Positions 33,591 to 41,442 of a DNA stretch of 48,631 bases are shown in pieces. Under the pieces are notes generated by a model. That model ran no database searches. It was not told the origin of the DNA and was given only the letters and a program-made list of their open reading frames with translations. The stretch is taken from positions 1 to 48,631 of the forward strand of contig JAGVQM010000025.1 of the NCBI GenBank assembly GCA_020051695.1, written 5' to 3'. This DNA is from Candidatus Zixiibacteriota bacterium (GTDB taxonomy: Bacteria > Zixibacteria > MSB-5A5 > WJJR01 > JAJRUJ01). Each line of letters starts with the position of its first letter. The first letter of the stretch is position 1. The translations under genes and the position numbers were made by a program.

Positions 33591-35118
33591 ACTTCAACGA
33601 CAACGGTCCCAGCTCCGTCTCGATACGGTTCAGGATCGTATTATGTTCCACCAATTGGCGGATCTTTTCGATATCAGGATACAACACCCGGTCGTCCTCC
33701 AGATGCGTGACGACCTTGCGGATTTCTTCATAGGCGATCTGGGTTCCCGCGCCGGGTTTCTTGGGGGCGCGGAAATCAAAGGCCTGCGCGGCAGCCATCA
33801 TCTCGATGGCAATCACCGCGCGGACATTGCGCATGATCTCGCCCAGTTTGCGCACCGCGATGGGGCCCATTGATACGTGGTCTTCCTGATCAGCGGAAAC
33901 CGAAATCGAATCCACCGACGCCGGATGCGATAGCACCTTGTTTTCGGAAACCAGCGCGGCGGCGGTATACTGCGCCACCATCAAGCCGGAATTCAAGCCG
34001 CGTCCCTCTACCAGGAAATCGGGCAAACCGGAGAGGACGGGGTTCATCAGCCGATTGGTATGGCGCTCACTCAAATCGGCGATTTCGGACATCGCAATGG
34101 CCAAAAAGTCGGCGACCAGCCCGATGGGCTGGCCGTGGAAATTTCCACCGGCCAGATGCGCGTGATCATCGGCAAAAAACAACGGGTTGTCGGCGGCGGC
34201 GTTGATTTCAATCTCCACCTGTCCACGGGCATAAAACAGGGCATCGATGGACGGGCCGATCACCTGCGGCGTGCAGCGCAGGGAATAACCGTCCTGCACC
34301 TTGCCGCTTTTATCGGCGATGATTTCGGAATCTTCAATCAGGCGGCGGATAATTGCCGCGACCGCATTTTGCCCATTATAGGGACGAGCGCCATGCAGAC
34401 GGGCATCGAAGGCCTGGGGCACCGATTTAAGCGCGTCGATGGTCATTGCGCCGGCGATAATCGCGTTTTTAATCAGCCGCTCCGCATCATGGATCAACAG
34501 GGCCAGACCGCCGGTCATCATCTGCGAGCCGTTGATTAAGCCCAGACCTTCTTTGAACGAAAGGGTAATCGGCTGCAATCCGGCGCGTTTCATCGCCTGC
34601 CCGCCGGGCATTCGTTCGCCCTGATACCAGGCCTCACCCTCGCCCAAAATAACCTCGGCCAACTGGGACATGGGGGAGAGGTCCCCGGATGTGCCTACTG
34701 AACCTTTTTCGGCGACGATGGGGATCACCCCACGGTTAGCCATCTCAATATAAGTTTCCAGGATGCTGGAACGGACGCCGGAATACCCCTTGGACAGCAC
34801 ATTGGCGCGGATGGCCATTGCCGCCTTGACCACCTCCGGCGGAAACGGTTCGCCGGTCCCGGCGGCATGGGAATAGATAATCCGTTTCTGCAATTCCGAA
34901 CCCTGTTCGGGGGAGACCCGGATGCGCGCAAACTCGCCGATCCCGGTCGTCACTCCATAAATTGCCTCACCGGAGCTGACCATATCTTCGATGACCGCAC
35001 GGCAGCGGTCGACCTGTTTTTTACCTTTGGCCGACAATGCGATTCTGGCGCCGCCCCGGGCGATTTCGTGGATCTGTTCGATAGTCAGGTTATTGCCGTC
35101 GATCTGGATTTCCGACAT
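33580..35118 (-). CDS. Aromatic amino-acid ammonia-lyase (HutH/PAL/TAL family) with Thr-Ser-Gly at the MIO site
   Basis: Lyase of 512 residues that would release ammonia from histidine or an aromatic amino acid through an MIO electrophile. The cofactor normally forms from Ala-Ser-Gly; here it is T143-S144-G145 (GSVGTSGDLSP). The first active-site loop, usually YGxNTGFG, reads YGVTTGIG at 54-61. His84 (YSHAAGTG), the R/Q segment VQDGYSLRCTPQVIGP (274-289), INAAADNPLF, GGNFHGQP and QEDHVSMG are retained. His84 argues against a pure phenylalanine lyase. No hut genes are near, so histidine breakdown is not supported by context. The ATG at 35118 has a good ribosome site (AGGAGG) upstream. Substrate undecided; I give no symbol. 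Confidence 0.88.
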   Translation of the reverse strand: MSEIQIDGNNLTIEQIHEIARGGARIALSAKGKKQVDRCRAVIEDMVSSGEAIYGVTTGIGEFARIRVSPEQGSELQKRIIYSHAAGTGEPFPPEVVKAAMAIRANVLSKGYSGVRSSILETYIEMANRGVIPIVAEKGSVGTSGDLSPMSQLAEVILGEGEAWYQGERMPGGQAMKRAGLQPITLSFKEGLGLINGSQMMTGGLALLIHDAERLIKNAIIAGAMTIDALKSVPQAFDARLHGARPYNGQNAVAAIIRRLIEDSEIIADKSGKVQDGYSLRCTPQVIGPSIDALFYARGQVEIEINAAADNPLFFADDHAHLAGGNFHGQPIGLVADFLAIAMSEIADLSERHTNRLMNPVLSGLPDFLVEGRGLNSGLMVAQYTAAALVSENKVLSHPASVDSISVSADQEDHVSMGPIAVRKLGEIMRNVRAVIAIEMMAAAQAFDFRAPKKPGAGTQIAYEEIRKVVTHLEDDRVLYPDIEKIRQLVEHNTILNRIETELGPLSLKWER

Positions 35119-35307
35119 GGTGCCTCCTGTATGAACTCATTCCGGGGGATTAAATCCACCCGCATATTTCTACCGATTAAGAAAGCCCAAACCGACGCCC
35201 AAAGTCAATCCCTGCCGTGTCAAAGACCACCAAATGAAAACCTGCGCAATGCCCGTTGTTTTTTAGTATATTAGTCGGAATAGAAGGTCTTTGGACAGGA
35301 GAATGTG

Positions 35308-35652
35308 ATGCCGGGCAGAGCCGAACAGTTTCGCCGTGAACGGGAAGAGCTCAACACCAAAATCCTCTTCGCCGGGAGTAAGACAATCCAACGGTTTTTT
35401 GCACTGGATACTGCAGCGTATCGTGAAGGCGTGTTGCCGGTTAAGACGAAGGAATTGATGGGGCTGGCTGCCAGCATGGTTTTACGCTGTGATGATTGTA
35501 TCACCTATCACGTCCTCCGGCTGGCTGAAGAAGGCGCGACCCGGGCCGAGATCATGGAGGCCATGGAAATCGGCCTGGTTGTCGGCGGTTCGATTGTTAT
35601 CCCCCACCTGCGCCGGGCTTACCGCTTGCTTGATGAGCTTGAAACACTCTGA
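35308..35652 (+). CDS. AhpD-like/carboxymuconolactone decarboxylase family protein
   Basis: A 114-residue all-helical protein. The redox pair Cys-x-x-Cys with a histidine three residues on (RCDDCITYH) is the AhpD active site, which passes protons to a peroxidase or takes part in disulfide exchange. I use the ATG at 35308 because AGGAG stands about 7 bases before it; the GTG at 35305 is too close. The gene ends at a TGA and the next frame carries on in the same frame without a break (see 35653). Confidence 0.88.
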   Translation: MPGRAEQFRREREELNTKILFAGSKTIQRFFALDTAAYREGVLPVKTKELMGLAASMVLRCDDCITYHVLRLAEEGATRAEIMEAMEIGLVVGGSIVIPHLRRAYRLLDELETL

Positions 35653-36258
35653 GTGGTGTGCCCGGCCGCGCTGAATATCCCGGGCAATGTGCAGGTCGTT
35701 GTCGATGATGATCTGCTGCAGGCCACGGTGACAATTACCGGCATCCAGGCGTCACCTTACTGGGCCGGCCACGGTAATTTGCGGTTCGAAAACCCCAATA
35801 CCGTCGATCAATATGGAAACATGACCGTATCCGGCATCGCCGTGGTTGAGACCGTGCCCAGCGGGGACCTGCAAATCACCGGCGCCGCCGGCGGCATTCA
35901 CCTGTATCCCACGTCAATGGGGCAGGTTCCCTGTGACGCCATTGCTCATGGCGGCGTTACCAAACAGGCGGCCCTGCCGTTGGCATTCACCTTGGCCCAG
36001 AACCGACCGAACCCGTTCAATGCCTCGACGATCATCGAATTTTCCCTGCCCGAAGCGGCGTTTACCACTCTGGATGTGTACAACGTCCTGGGGCAGCGGG
36101 TGACAACCCTGATGAACGATTACACGGAAGCCGGGCCTTACAGCATATTCTGGAACGGCCGTGATGAACACGGTAACCAGGTGGCCAGCGGTTTATATTT
36201 CTGCCGCCTGCAGTCGGGGAACCATGCCGATTCCAAGAAAATGGTCTTGATGAAGTAG
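35653..36258 (+). pseudogene. C-terminal fragment of a secreted protein with FlgD-like sorting domain
   Basis: A 201-codon stretch directly after the AhpD stop and in the same frame, with no signal peptide. Residues about 1-100 are beta-rich, like the end of a secreted repeat module. Residues about 108-201 form an FlgD-like Ig domain used as a C-terminal sorting tail (LAQNRPNPFNASTIIEFSLP, LDVYNVLGQRV, WNGRDEHGNQVASGLYFCRL, KKMVLMK). Such a domain belongs at the end of a long exported protein, so the front has been lost, probably by a deletion whose edge lies near 35653. If made at all, it would need readthrough of the TGA or an internal GTG start. Confidence 0.65.
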
Positions 36259-36301
36259 TCGTCGGCCTTACGGGATACCGCATACCGCAACTCAATATCG
36301 G

Positions 36302-36335
36302 AGCGGAGAAACCATCAGGTTTCTCCGCTTTTTTT
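36302..36335 (+). terminator. Strong Rho-independent terminator between convergent genes
   Basis: AGCGGAGAAACC (36302-36313), loop ATCA, and GGTTTCTCCGCT (36318-36329) form a perfect 12-bp stem followed by seven T residues on the plus strand (36329-36335). It stops plus-strand transcription. The last codons and the stop of the minus-strand methyltransferase lie inside it. Confidence 0.93.
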
Positions 36336-37706
36336 CGCGTGCAGCAGGTACAGCGTCCGTTTCGATTCCCGGATCATCTCGGACCTGATGATTTCATATG
36401 TCCGGGAAAATACCTGTTCAAAGATGTCCTGTGTGTAATCGCCGAAGATATCTTCTCGGGTGGCCAGCAACCGCCGGACCTGGGAATCGTCTTTGGGCAC
36501 AAACTCAATGATTACCCACCGACCCAGCCGGGCCAGGAATTCGGCGATGCCGGCCAGGGGCACGTTGTGGGAGATGGCCAGATGATGAATCAAGGCCAAA
36601 GCCAAAACTGTATCCGCCGGCCCGCGCTCGATGAGTCCGGCGCGCTCACTGGTGTTCCAGCCGGCGCCCGGCGACGGATTGGTCAAATCACACAACAGCG
36701 GTAGCAGGTTGTCGCGCTGTTGGGTCCGGCATTGACGATAATTTTTTTCCACGGCTGCGGGGTCAACATCAAAACAGACAGTAAAGATATGATTTTCGGC
36801 AGCGATGCGGCTGAAGATCCCGATGTTGCCGCCCAGGTCCCAGACCGTCTGGGGCGAACTGGCGGCGATGAACTCGGCGACAAGCCGCTGTTTATGCCGA
36901 AAACCCTCCGGCGTGTAATTCGTGTCCTCGTAGTATTCGGCCCATTCGGTGCCTTCGGCTTCCCAGCGCAGGGCTTTGATCGCGTGGTTTAGGTTGTCGA
37001 TTAATCCCCGCATAGCCAGGCGGCTGACTTTTCCGGCGGCCGGTTTAACTGTCCGCCCCTCGTATTTTTTCTGGCTTTTTGCGTGCAGGTGGATGTGGGT
37101 CAGCAGGGGAAAGGAAAGTTTCGTGCGGGCCGGCAGCAGCCGCGCCGCCAGATCCAGCGGGATGCCGTCGAGATGGTTGCGGAGCAGCCCACCGAGCCGC
37201 ACGTCCGTCCGGCTCATCAGCGCCAGCGGCGCCAAAAAATGCCGGCAGAACTGTTGATACCCGATCCAGGGCCGCCCCTCAGCATATTTCTCGAATGACA
37301 GCGTGTCAATCAACACCGGCCGGGCGCGATGAAACTGAATATTGTATGCCGAGGCGTCTTTCAGCGACATCCCGTGGTCCAGCGCGATCTGTTGAATACG
37401 CAATGTTGTCAGGGCGGCGTCCCGCAACTGGCTGAAACACCACTCATACGGATATGAAATGAATCTGACCGGTTCCGGAGCGATGACCCGATATGCGCTT
37501 GCCGGGTCAGCCGGGAAGATGTCAACTTCCCGATGCGGGATGAGCAAACCCGCGTTTACCAGTTCGGCGTATAGGCCGCAGGTGTTCAGTAGATCGTAAT
37601 TGTCCTGATAACAGCGGTTGATTTGCCGGTACAACGCTTCCTCGCGGTAAAATAGAAATCCACTCGGGTCGCGGAATGACCCAGGCACGCGGCGTTCACC
37701 GGTCAT
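36315..37706 (-). CDS. SAM-dependent methyltransferase (NoeA-like, long form)
   Basis: About 464 residues. The N-terminal 240 residues (YREEALYRQINRCYQDNYDLL, FISYPYEWCFSQLRDAALTTL, VLIDTLSFEK) form a region found in large class I methyltransferases related to nodulation protein NoeA. The C-terminal 200 hold the SAM site (VWDLGGNIGIFSRIAA, FDVDPAAVEKNY) and LALALIHHLAI. The likely role is methylation of a cell-surface glycan. The ATG at 37706 overlaps the stop of the upstream small membrane protein gene (11 bases), arguing for one transcript; a longer frame to 37760 would overlap it more. The stop codon is in the stem of the convergent terminator. Confidence 0.75.
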   Translation of the reverse strand: MTGERRVPGSFRDPSGFLFYREEALYRQINRCYQDNYDLLNTCGLYAELVNAGLLIPHREVDIFPADPASAYRVIAPEPVRFISYPYEWCFSQLRDAALTTLRIQQIALDHGMSLKDASAYNIQFHRARPVLIDTLSFEKYAEGRPWIGYQQFCRHFLAPLALMSRTDVRLGGLLRNHLDGIPLDLAARLLPARTKLSFPLLTHIHLHAKSQKKYEGRTVKPAAGKVSRLAMRGLIDNLNHAIKALRWEAEGTEWAEYYEDTNYTPEGFRHKQRLVAEFIAASSPQTVWDLGGNIGIFSRIAAENHIFTVCFDVDPAAVEKNYRQCRTQQRDNLLPLLCDLTNPSPGAGWNTSERAGLIERGPADTVLALALIHHLAISHNVPLAGIAEFLARLGRWVIIEFVPKDDSQVRRLLATREDIFGDYTQDIFEQVFSRTYEIIRSEMIRESKRTLYLLHAKKSGET

Positions 37707-37965
37707 CTGTGGCCTGCTTTTTTCGACGCGAAAACAGATGCCCCAGGAAGGACTTGACATTTTTCCAGAACATCTTCAGGGCGAACAATGCCCCCAAAAA
37801 AAACGCCAACAGAATTTGCAGCATGTAACTGCCGGTACCGGGATCGATATAGGCCCATGCCGCGGAGGAGGGAATCAGTGCAAGCAATGCGCCCAGGATA
37901 ATCAGGGTCGATATGTGTTCTTTCCGGGACATCATCTTGGGCCGGGTCTTTTCGATCTCGTTCAC
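37696..37965 (-). CDS. Small two-helix membrane protein with YIDPGTGSY motif
   Basis: An 89-residue protein with two hydrophobic segments (about 21-38 and 46-66) joined by the short loop AYIDPGTGSYMLQ, a motif I have seen in small proteins beside polysaccharide and methyltransferase genes. The basic C-terminus (FSRRKKQATDDR) should stay in the cytoplasm. The start may be the initial codon at 37965 or the ATG pair about 11 codons later. It overlaps the methyltransferase gene by 11 bases. Function unknown. Confidence 0.6.
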   Translation of the reverse strand: MNEIEKTRPKMMSRKEHISTLIILGALLALIPSSAAWAYIDPGTGSYMLQILLAFFLGALFALKMFWKNVKSFLGHLFSRRKKQATDDR

Positions 37966-37989
37966 ATCTGTCCCCGAGTTCGCGTTTGG

Positions 37990-38003
37990 CGCCCCGTGGG
38001 GCG
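37990..38003. repeat. Short GC palindrome upstream of the YIDPGTGSY gene
   Basis: CGCCCC (37990-37995), GT, GGGGCG (37998-38003). It lies just upstream of the minus-strand start and is another of the compact GC inverted repeats seen in this genome. Confidence 0.35.
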
Positions 38004-38185
38004 GTCATATTTCTTTCACTAAACCGCATGATATGTCATCGGTTATCTCTCGTCAAGTATGTCCTGCTCCACCTGCCGGGTTTTTAAGTTGCGGCGCTTG
38101 CCCCAATCCGTATTTTCGCCGTATTCTGAAAGGACGCGTTGCCGGAAAGAACAACATGAAAGACAAGAACCCATAGTGAGGAACC

Positions 38186-39178
38186 ATGACTGCACACCTG
38201 TGCACCGCCGATGAAATCATGCAGCTGGCCCGGGGTTTTCAGAAAAGCCGGGTTTTGTTGAGTGCTTTTGAGTTGGGTATCTTCACCGCGCTTGGCGCCC
38301 GGCAGCGTTCATCACGGGAGATCGCCGAGGCCCTGCACACCGACCCACGGGCCACCGACCGGCTGTTGAACGCCCTATGCGCGCTGGGATTATTGGCCAA
38401 ACATGAGGGATGTTTTGCCAACACGCCGGCCACAGCGGAGTTTTTGGTTCAAGGCAACCCCGGATTTTTATCCTATTTGTCTCACGCGAATAATCTCTGG
38501 CAAACCTGGAGCACGCTGACCGAGGCGGTCCGCCGTGGAACGTCCGTTGCCGATCGGCCCCTGGCCGAACGCGGCGAACAATGGCGCGAGGCCTTTATCG
38601 CTGCCATGCATAACTCGGGCTCCCGCTGTGCCCCGGAGGTGGTCGGCTTGCTTGAGTTATCCGGGGTCTCGCGGGTCTTGGATGTCGGCGGCGGGTCGGG
38701 CGCCTATTCGATGGAGTTTGTCCGCGCCCGGCCCGGGATTCGTCCCACGGTTTTTGATTTGCCGGAGATTCTCCCCCTGACCCGCAGGTACGTCGCCGAT
38801 TGCGGCATGACGAGCATGATCGACTTCCTCCCCGGAGACCTGGCGACCGCTGACCTCGGTGCGGGGTATGATATGGTATTTGTCTCTTCCATTGTACACA
38901 TGTTTTCGCTCGCGGACAACCAGGCCTTCGTTGCCCAATGCGTTGCTGCCTTGAATTGCGGCGGACAATTGGTAATCAAGGATTTTGTGGTCAATGAAGA
39001 CCGCACGCAACCCACCGATGCCGCGTTGTTTGCGCTGAACATGCTGGTCGGTACGGCCGCGGGCGATACCTACACCGAGCGCGAAATCCGCGGCTGGATG
39101 GAACAAGCCGGGCTGCATGCTCTCCACCGCAAAGATACCAGCTTTGGCAGCGCGTTGATCGTCGGCCGAAAACCATAG
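38186..39178 (+). CDS. O-methyltransferase of the acetylserotonin/CrtF type
   Basis: About 330 residues. Residues 10-95 form the dimerisation winged helix (SRVLLSAFELGIFTALGARQRSSREIAEAL, DRLLNALCALGLL). Residues 160-320 form the methyltransferase fold: VLDVGGGSGAYSMEFV, PTVFDLPEILP, and the family's late motif VIKDFVVNEDRTQP. The catalytic histidine equivalent may be in SSIVHMFS. These enzymes methylate hydroxyl groups of small aromatic or carotenoid-type molecules; the substrate is not inferable. It has GAGG upstream of the ATG and stands alone. Confidence 0.85.
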   Translation: MTAHLCTADEIMQLARGFQKSRVLLSAFELGIFTALGARQRSSREIAEALHTDPRATDRLLNALCALGLLAKHEGCFANTPATAEFLVQGNPGFLSYLSHANNLWQTWSTLTEAVRRGTSVADRPLAERGEQWREAFIAAMHNSGSRCAPEVVGLLELSGVSRVLDVGGGSGAYSMEFVRARPGIRPTVFDLPEILPLTRRYVADCGMTSMIDFLPGDLATADLGAGYDMVFVSSIVHMFSLADNQAFVAQCVAALNCGGQLVIKDFVVNEDRTQPTDAALFALNMLVGTAAGDTYTEREIRGWMEQAGLHALHRKDTSFGSALIVGRKP

Positions 39179-39189
39179 TTTTCCCGGTT

Positions 39190-41148
39190 TTATGGAAACG
39201 TGGGGCAATTGCCCGGATACGGATCGCAGTTACACGGATCGCAGGGCCCGATCCCCGAAGATTTGTAAACGAATTGCACATACCAGGTCACATCCAACGG
39301 CGTCACGGTTCCCGTGCAATCCCAGTCGCCATTGTCGCCGGGACAGCCGGGCAACAGCGGCCGGGCATCAAGTTGTTTGTAAACATAGTTGACGATATAC
39401 GCCACGTCGACCGGGGTGTAGCCAGTGACACCATCCAAATTGCAGAATAATAAGCAATCACAATCACACGCGTCGCCGATATCGTCACCGTCGCCATCTT
39501 CCTGGCCGGGATTAGACACCTCCGGGCAGTTGTCGCAGGCATTGCCAAGGTCATCACCATCACTATTTGCCTGATCAGGATTGTAGGCAAAGGGACAGTT
39601 GTCTTCCCACCCAAGACGTCCGTCGCTGTCCAAATCCAGGTAATCTCCCTCGGTGATGGTGAGGAATTGGTCTGCCGCAACCGCTGTCCGGATGTCCACC
39701 AAACCACTCGGCCACTCGATCTTGATTGAGTCAATAAGTGTCGTGACTCCCAACCCGAAGTGCGCGCGGTTTTCATCTTGTGCGTAAATTGCGGATTGGC
39801 CATTAATCTGCCGCAGTTGCCAGGTCGGCGTTCCTTGGGCGGCAGCCTTGACGCGTACTCGGGTGCCGATGGCCGAACGATTACTCATCGTTCCCACACA
39901 CTCGATGCTGATCCAATGGTTTCCTGAGCAGTCATTCCGGAACTGAGTGCACCGCGTATTGTTCAAACCGGTAATGTATATATCCAGGTCACCATCACGA
40001 TCGTAATCGGCCAATGCTGTGCCGGAAGCGACAACGGGATACGTAACGATTTCGCCCTCGGTCACTTTCGTGAAGACCCCGGTTCCATCATTCAAGTAAA
40101 CGGCGGACGGGGAGGCCTGATAGGGGATGACCTGCTTGGCGACATACAAGTCCAGATCGCCATCGTTATCAAGGTCCGCCCAGTGCGGCATCCGAAATAT
40201 CTGAGGGGCAAGGTCTTCAGGGTCTGCGAAAAACCGGGGAAACTGATGGGCGCCGTCATTTCGATACAAGATCAATGCGCCGGGCCAGAGATCTCCGCCG
40301 CAAACATCCAGGTCGCCGTCGTTGTCGTAGTCCCCCCAGGCGAAGGCGTAAGTACTGTCAGTTGAAATTGCATTCGTGACCTGCGTGAAGGTCCAATCGC
40401 CGTTGTTGGCATAGTACAGCGCACTCAGGCTATTGCGGCCGTGGACCATGTCCAGGTCGCCGTCGTTGTCGGCATCGCCCCAAAGCGTTCCGCCAACGTC
40501 TCCGTGCAGGAAACCGGCGGTAGTGTCCGTCAACCGCACAAACTCGCCTTCGTCCTGGCGATAGATCAGAATACCGGTGGTGTCGCTCAACCACGCGTGC
40601 ACGCCGACCGTCAGGTCCAGGTTGCCATCATTGTCATAATCACCCCATGCCGGGGACACAGATGCCACCGTTGTGGTTGCCACGATACCGTCCATGACCC
40701 TGGTGAACGAGCCGTCATTCTCGTTCCGATACAGGTAATCGACGACCGGGACAGTGTTCTGGCCGGGATTGGCCGCGAATACATCAACATCACCATCATT
40801 ATCGTAGTCCGCACAACTGGCGGCAATGGAATTGCCTGTCTGCGCCGGCGGTTGATCGACTATTTTGGAGAAAGTCCCGTCGCCATTATTATGATATAAA
40901 CAGTTCAAATTAGTCCCGCCTGAGTACTTCCAGCTGGTGACAAATAAATCGGCATATCCGTCATTGTCGTAGTCCACCCACGCTACACCGTGAAAGTGAC
41001 CGTATTCGCTGACCTGAGGACCGCTGGTAATCCTGGTAAATACAACGGCAGCCTGAGGCGCCCCGGACTGCGATTCCCCGGGCGTTGAACCGGGATAGGC
41101 AAGCAACAGTATCAGTGTTGCCGCGCAAATATCCTGCCTATGTTTCAT
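39190..41148 (-). CDS. Secreted FG-GAP/VCBS repeat protein with UnbV, TSP3 and dockerin-like modules
   Basis: About 652 residues. After a signal peptide (about 1-24), seven or eight FG-GAP/VCBS repeats follow, each with a calcium-type loop such as [36 protein letters not shown]. They would form a beta-propeller. Then comes an ASPIC/UnbV domain ([31 protein letters not shown]), thrombospondin-3 repeats ([30 protein letters not shown]) and a final dockerin-like pair ([20 protein letters not shown]). The final repeat has almost the same [15 protein letters not shown] wording as the secreted protein at 17111-18025, so the two probably share a surface-attachment or partner system. Confidence 0.88.
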   Translation of the reverse strand: MKHRQDICAATLILLLAYPGSTPGESQSGAPQAAVVFTRITSGPQVSEYGHFHGVAWVDYDNDGYADLFVTSWKYSGGTNLNCLYHNNGDGTFSKIVDQPPAQTGNSIAASCADYDNDGDVDVFAANPGQNTVPVVDYLYRNENDGSFTRVMDGIVATTTVASVSPAWGDYDNDGNLDLTVGVHAWLSDTTGILIYRQDEGEFVRLTDTTAGFLHGDVGGTLWGDADNDGDLDMVHGRNSLSALYYANNGDWTFTQVTNAISTDSTYAFAWGDYDNDGDLDVCGGDLWPGALILYRNDGAHQFPRFFADPEDLAPQIFRMPHWADLDNDGDLDLYVAKQVIPYQASPSAVYLNDGTGVFTKVTEGEIVTYPVVASGTALADYDRDGDLDIYITGLNNTRCTQFRNDCSGNHWISIECVGTMSNRSAIGTRVRVKAAAQGTPTWQLRQINGQSAIYAQDENRAHFGLGVTTLIDSIKIEWPSGLVDIRTAVAADQFLTITEGDYLDLDSDGRLGWEDNCPFAYNPDQANSDGDDLGNACDNCPEVSNPGQEDGDGDDIGDACDCDCLLFCNLDGVTGYTPVDVAYIVNYVYKQLDARPLLPGCPGDNGDWDCTGTVTPLDVTWYVQFVYKSSGIGPCDPCNCDPYPGNCPTFP

Positions 41149-41442
41149 GTCGTGGCCTCTGATGTTTAAGTGATTTTACTTTATATCTTCATTAATTCCC
41201 ATACCTGATATATTCCAGTACCGGGCGATTTCTTTCTTATTCCACAACAGTCCGCCGCCAACGAGTCCAAATTTCATTTCATGCAATGTCCGCCGCCCCG
41301 CAACTGTCTGCCATTGAATGAATTGCGAATATTTAAAAAAACGCTGAAACCTCCGGGATTTTTTTCCGTCCTACTCAGCGGGGAGGATGGGGCCTGCCGC
41401 GGCATCTGCCTGCTGCCGTGGCACAAGTGGGGAGGTCGTGAG
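41149..41442. other. AT-rich divergent intergenic region
   Basis: These 294 bases lie between the FG-GAP gene (minus) and the CBM9/DUF5916 gene (plus). AT-rich tracts near 41170-41260 probably hold the promoters; TATAAA-like boxes occur on the minus strand but without a matching -35. Confidence 0.4.
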
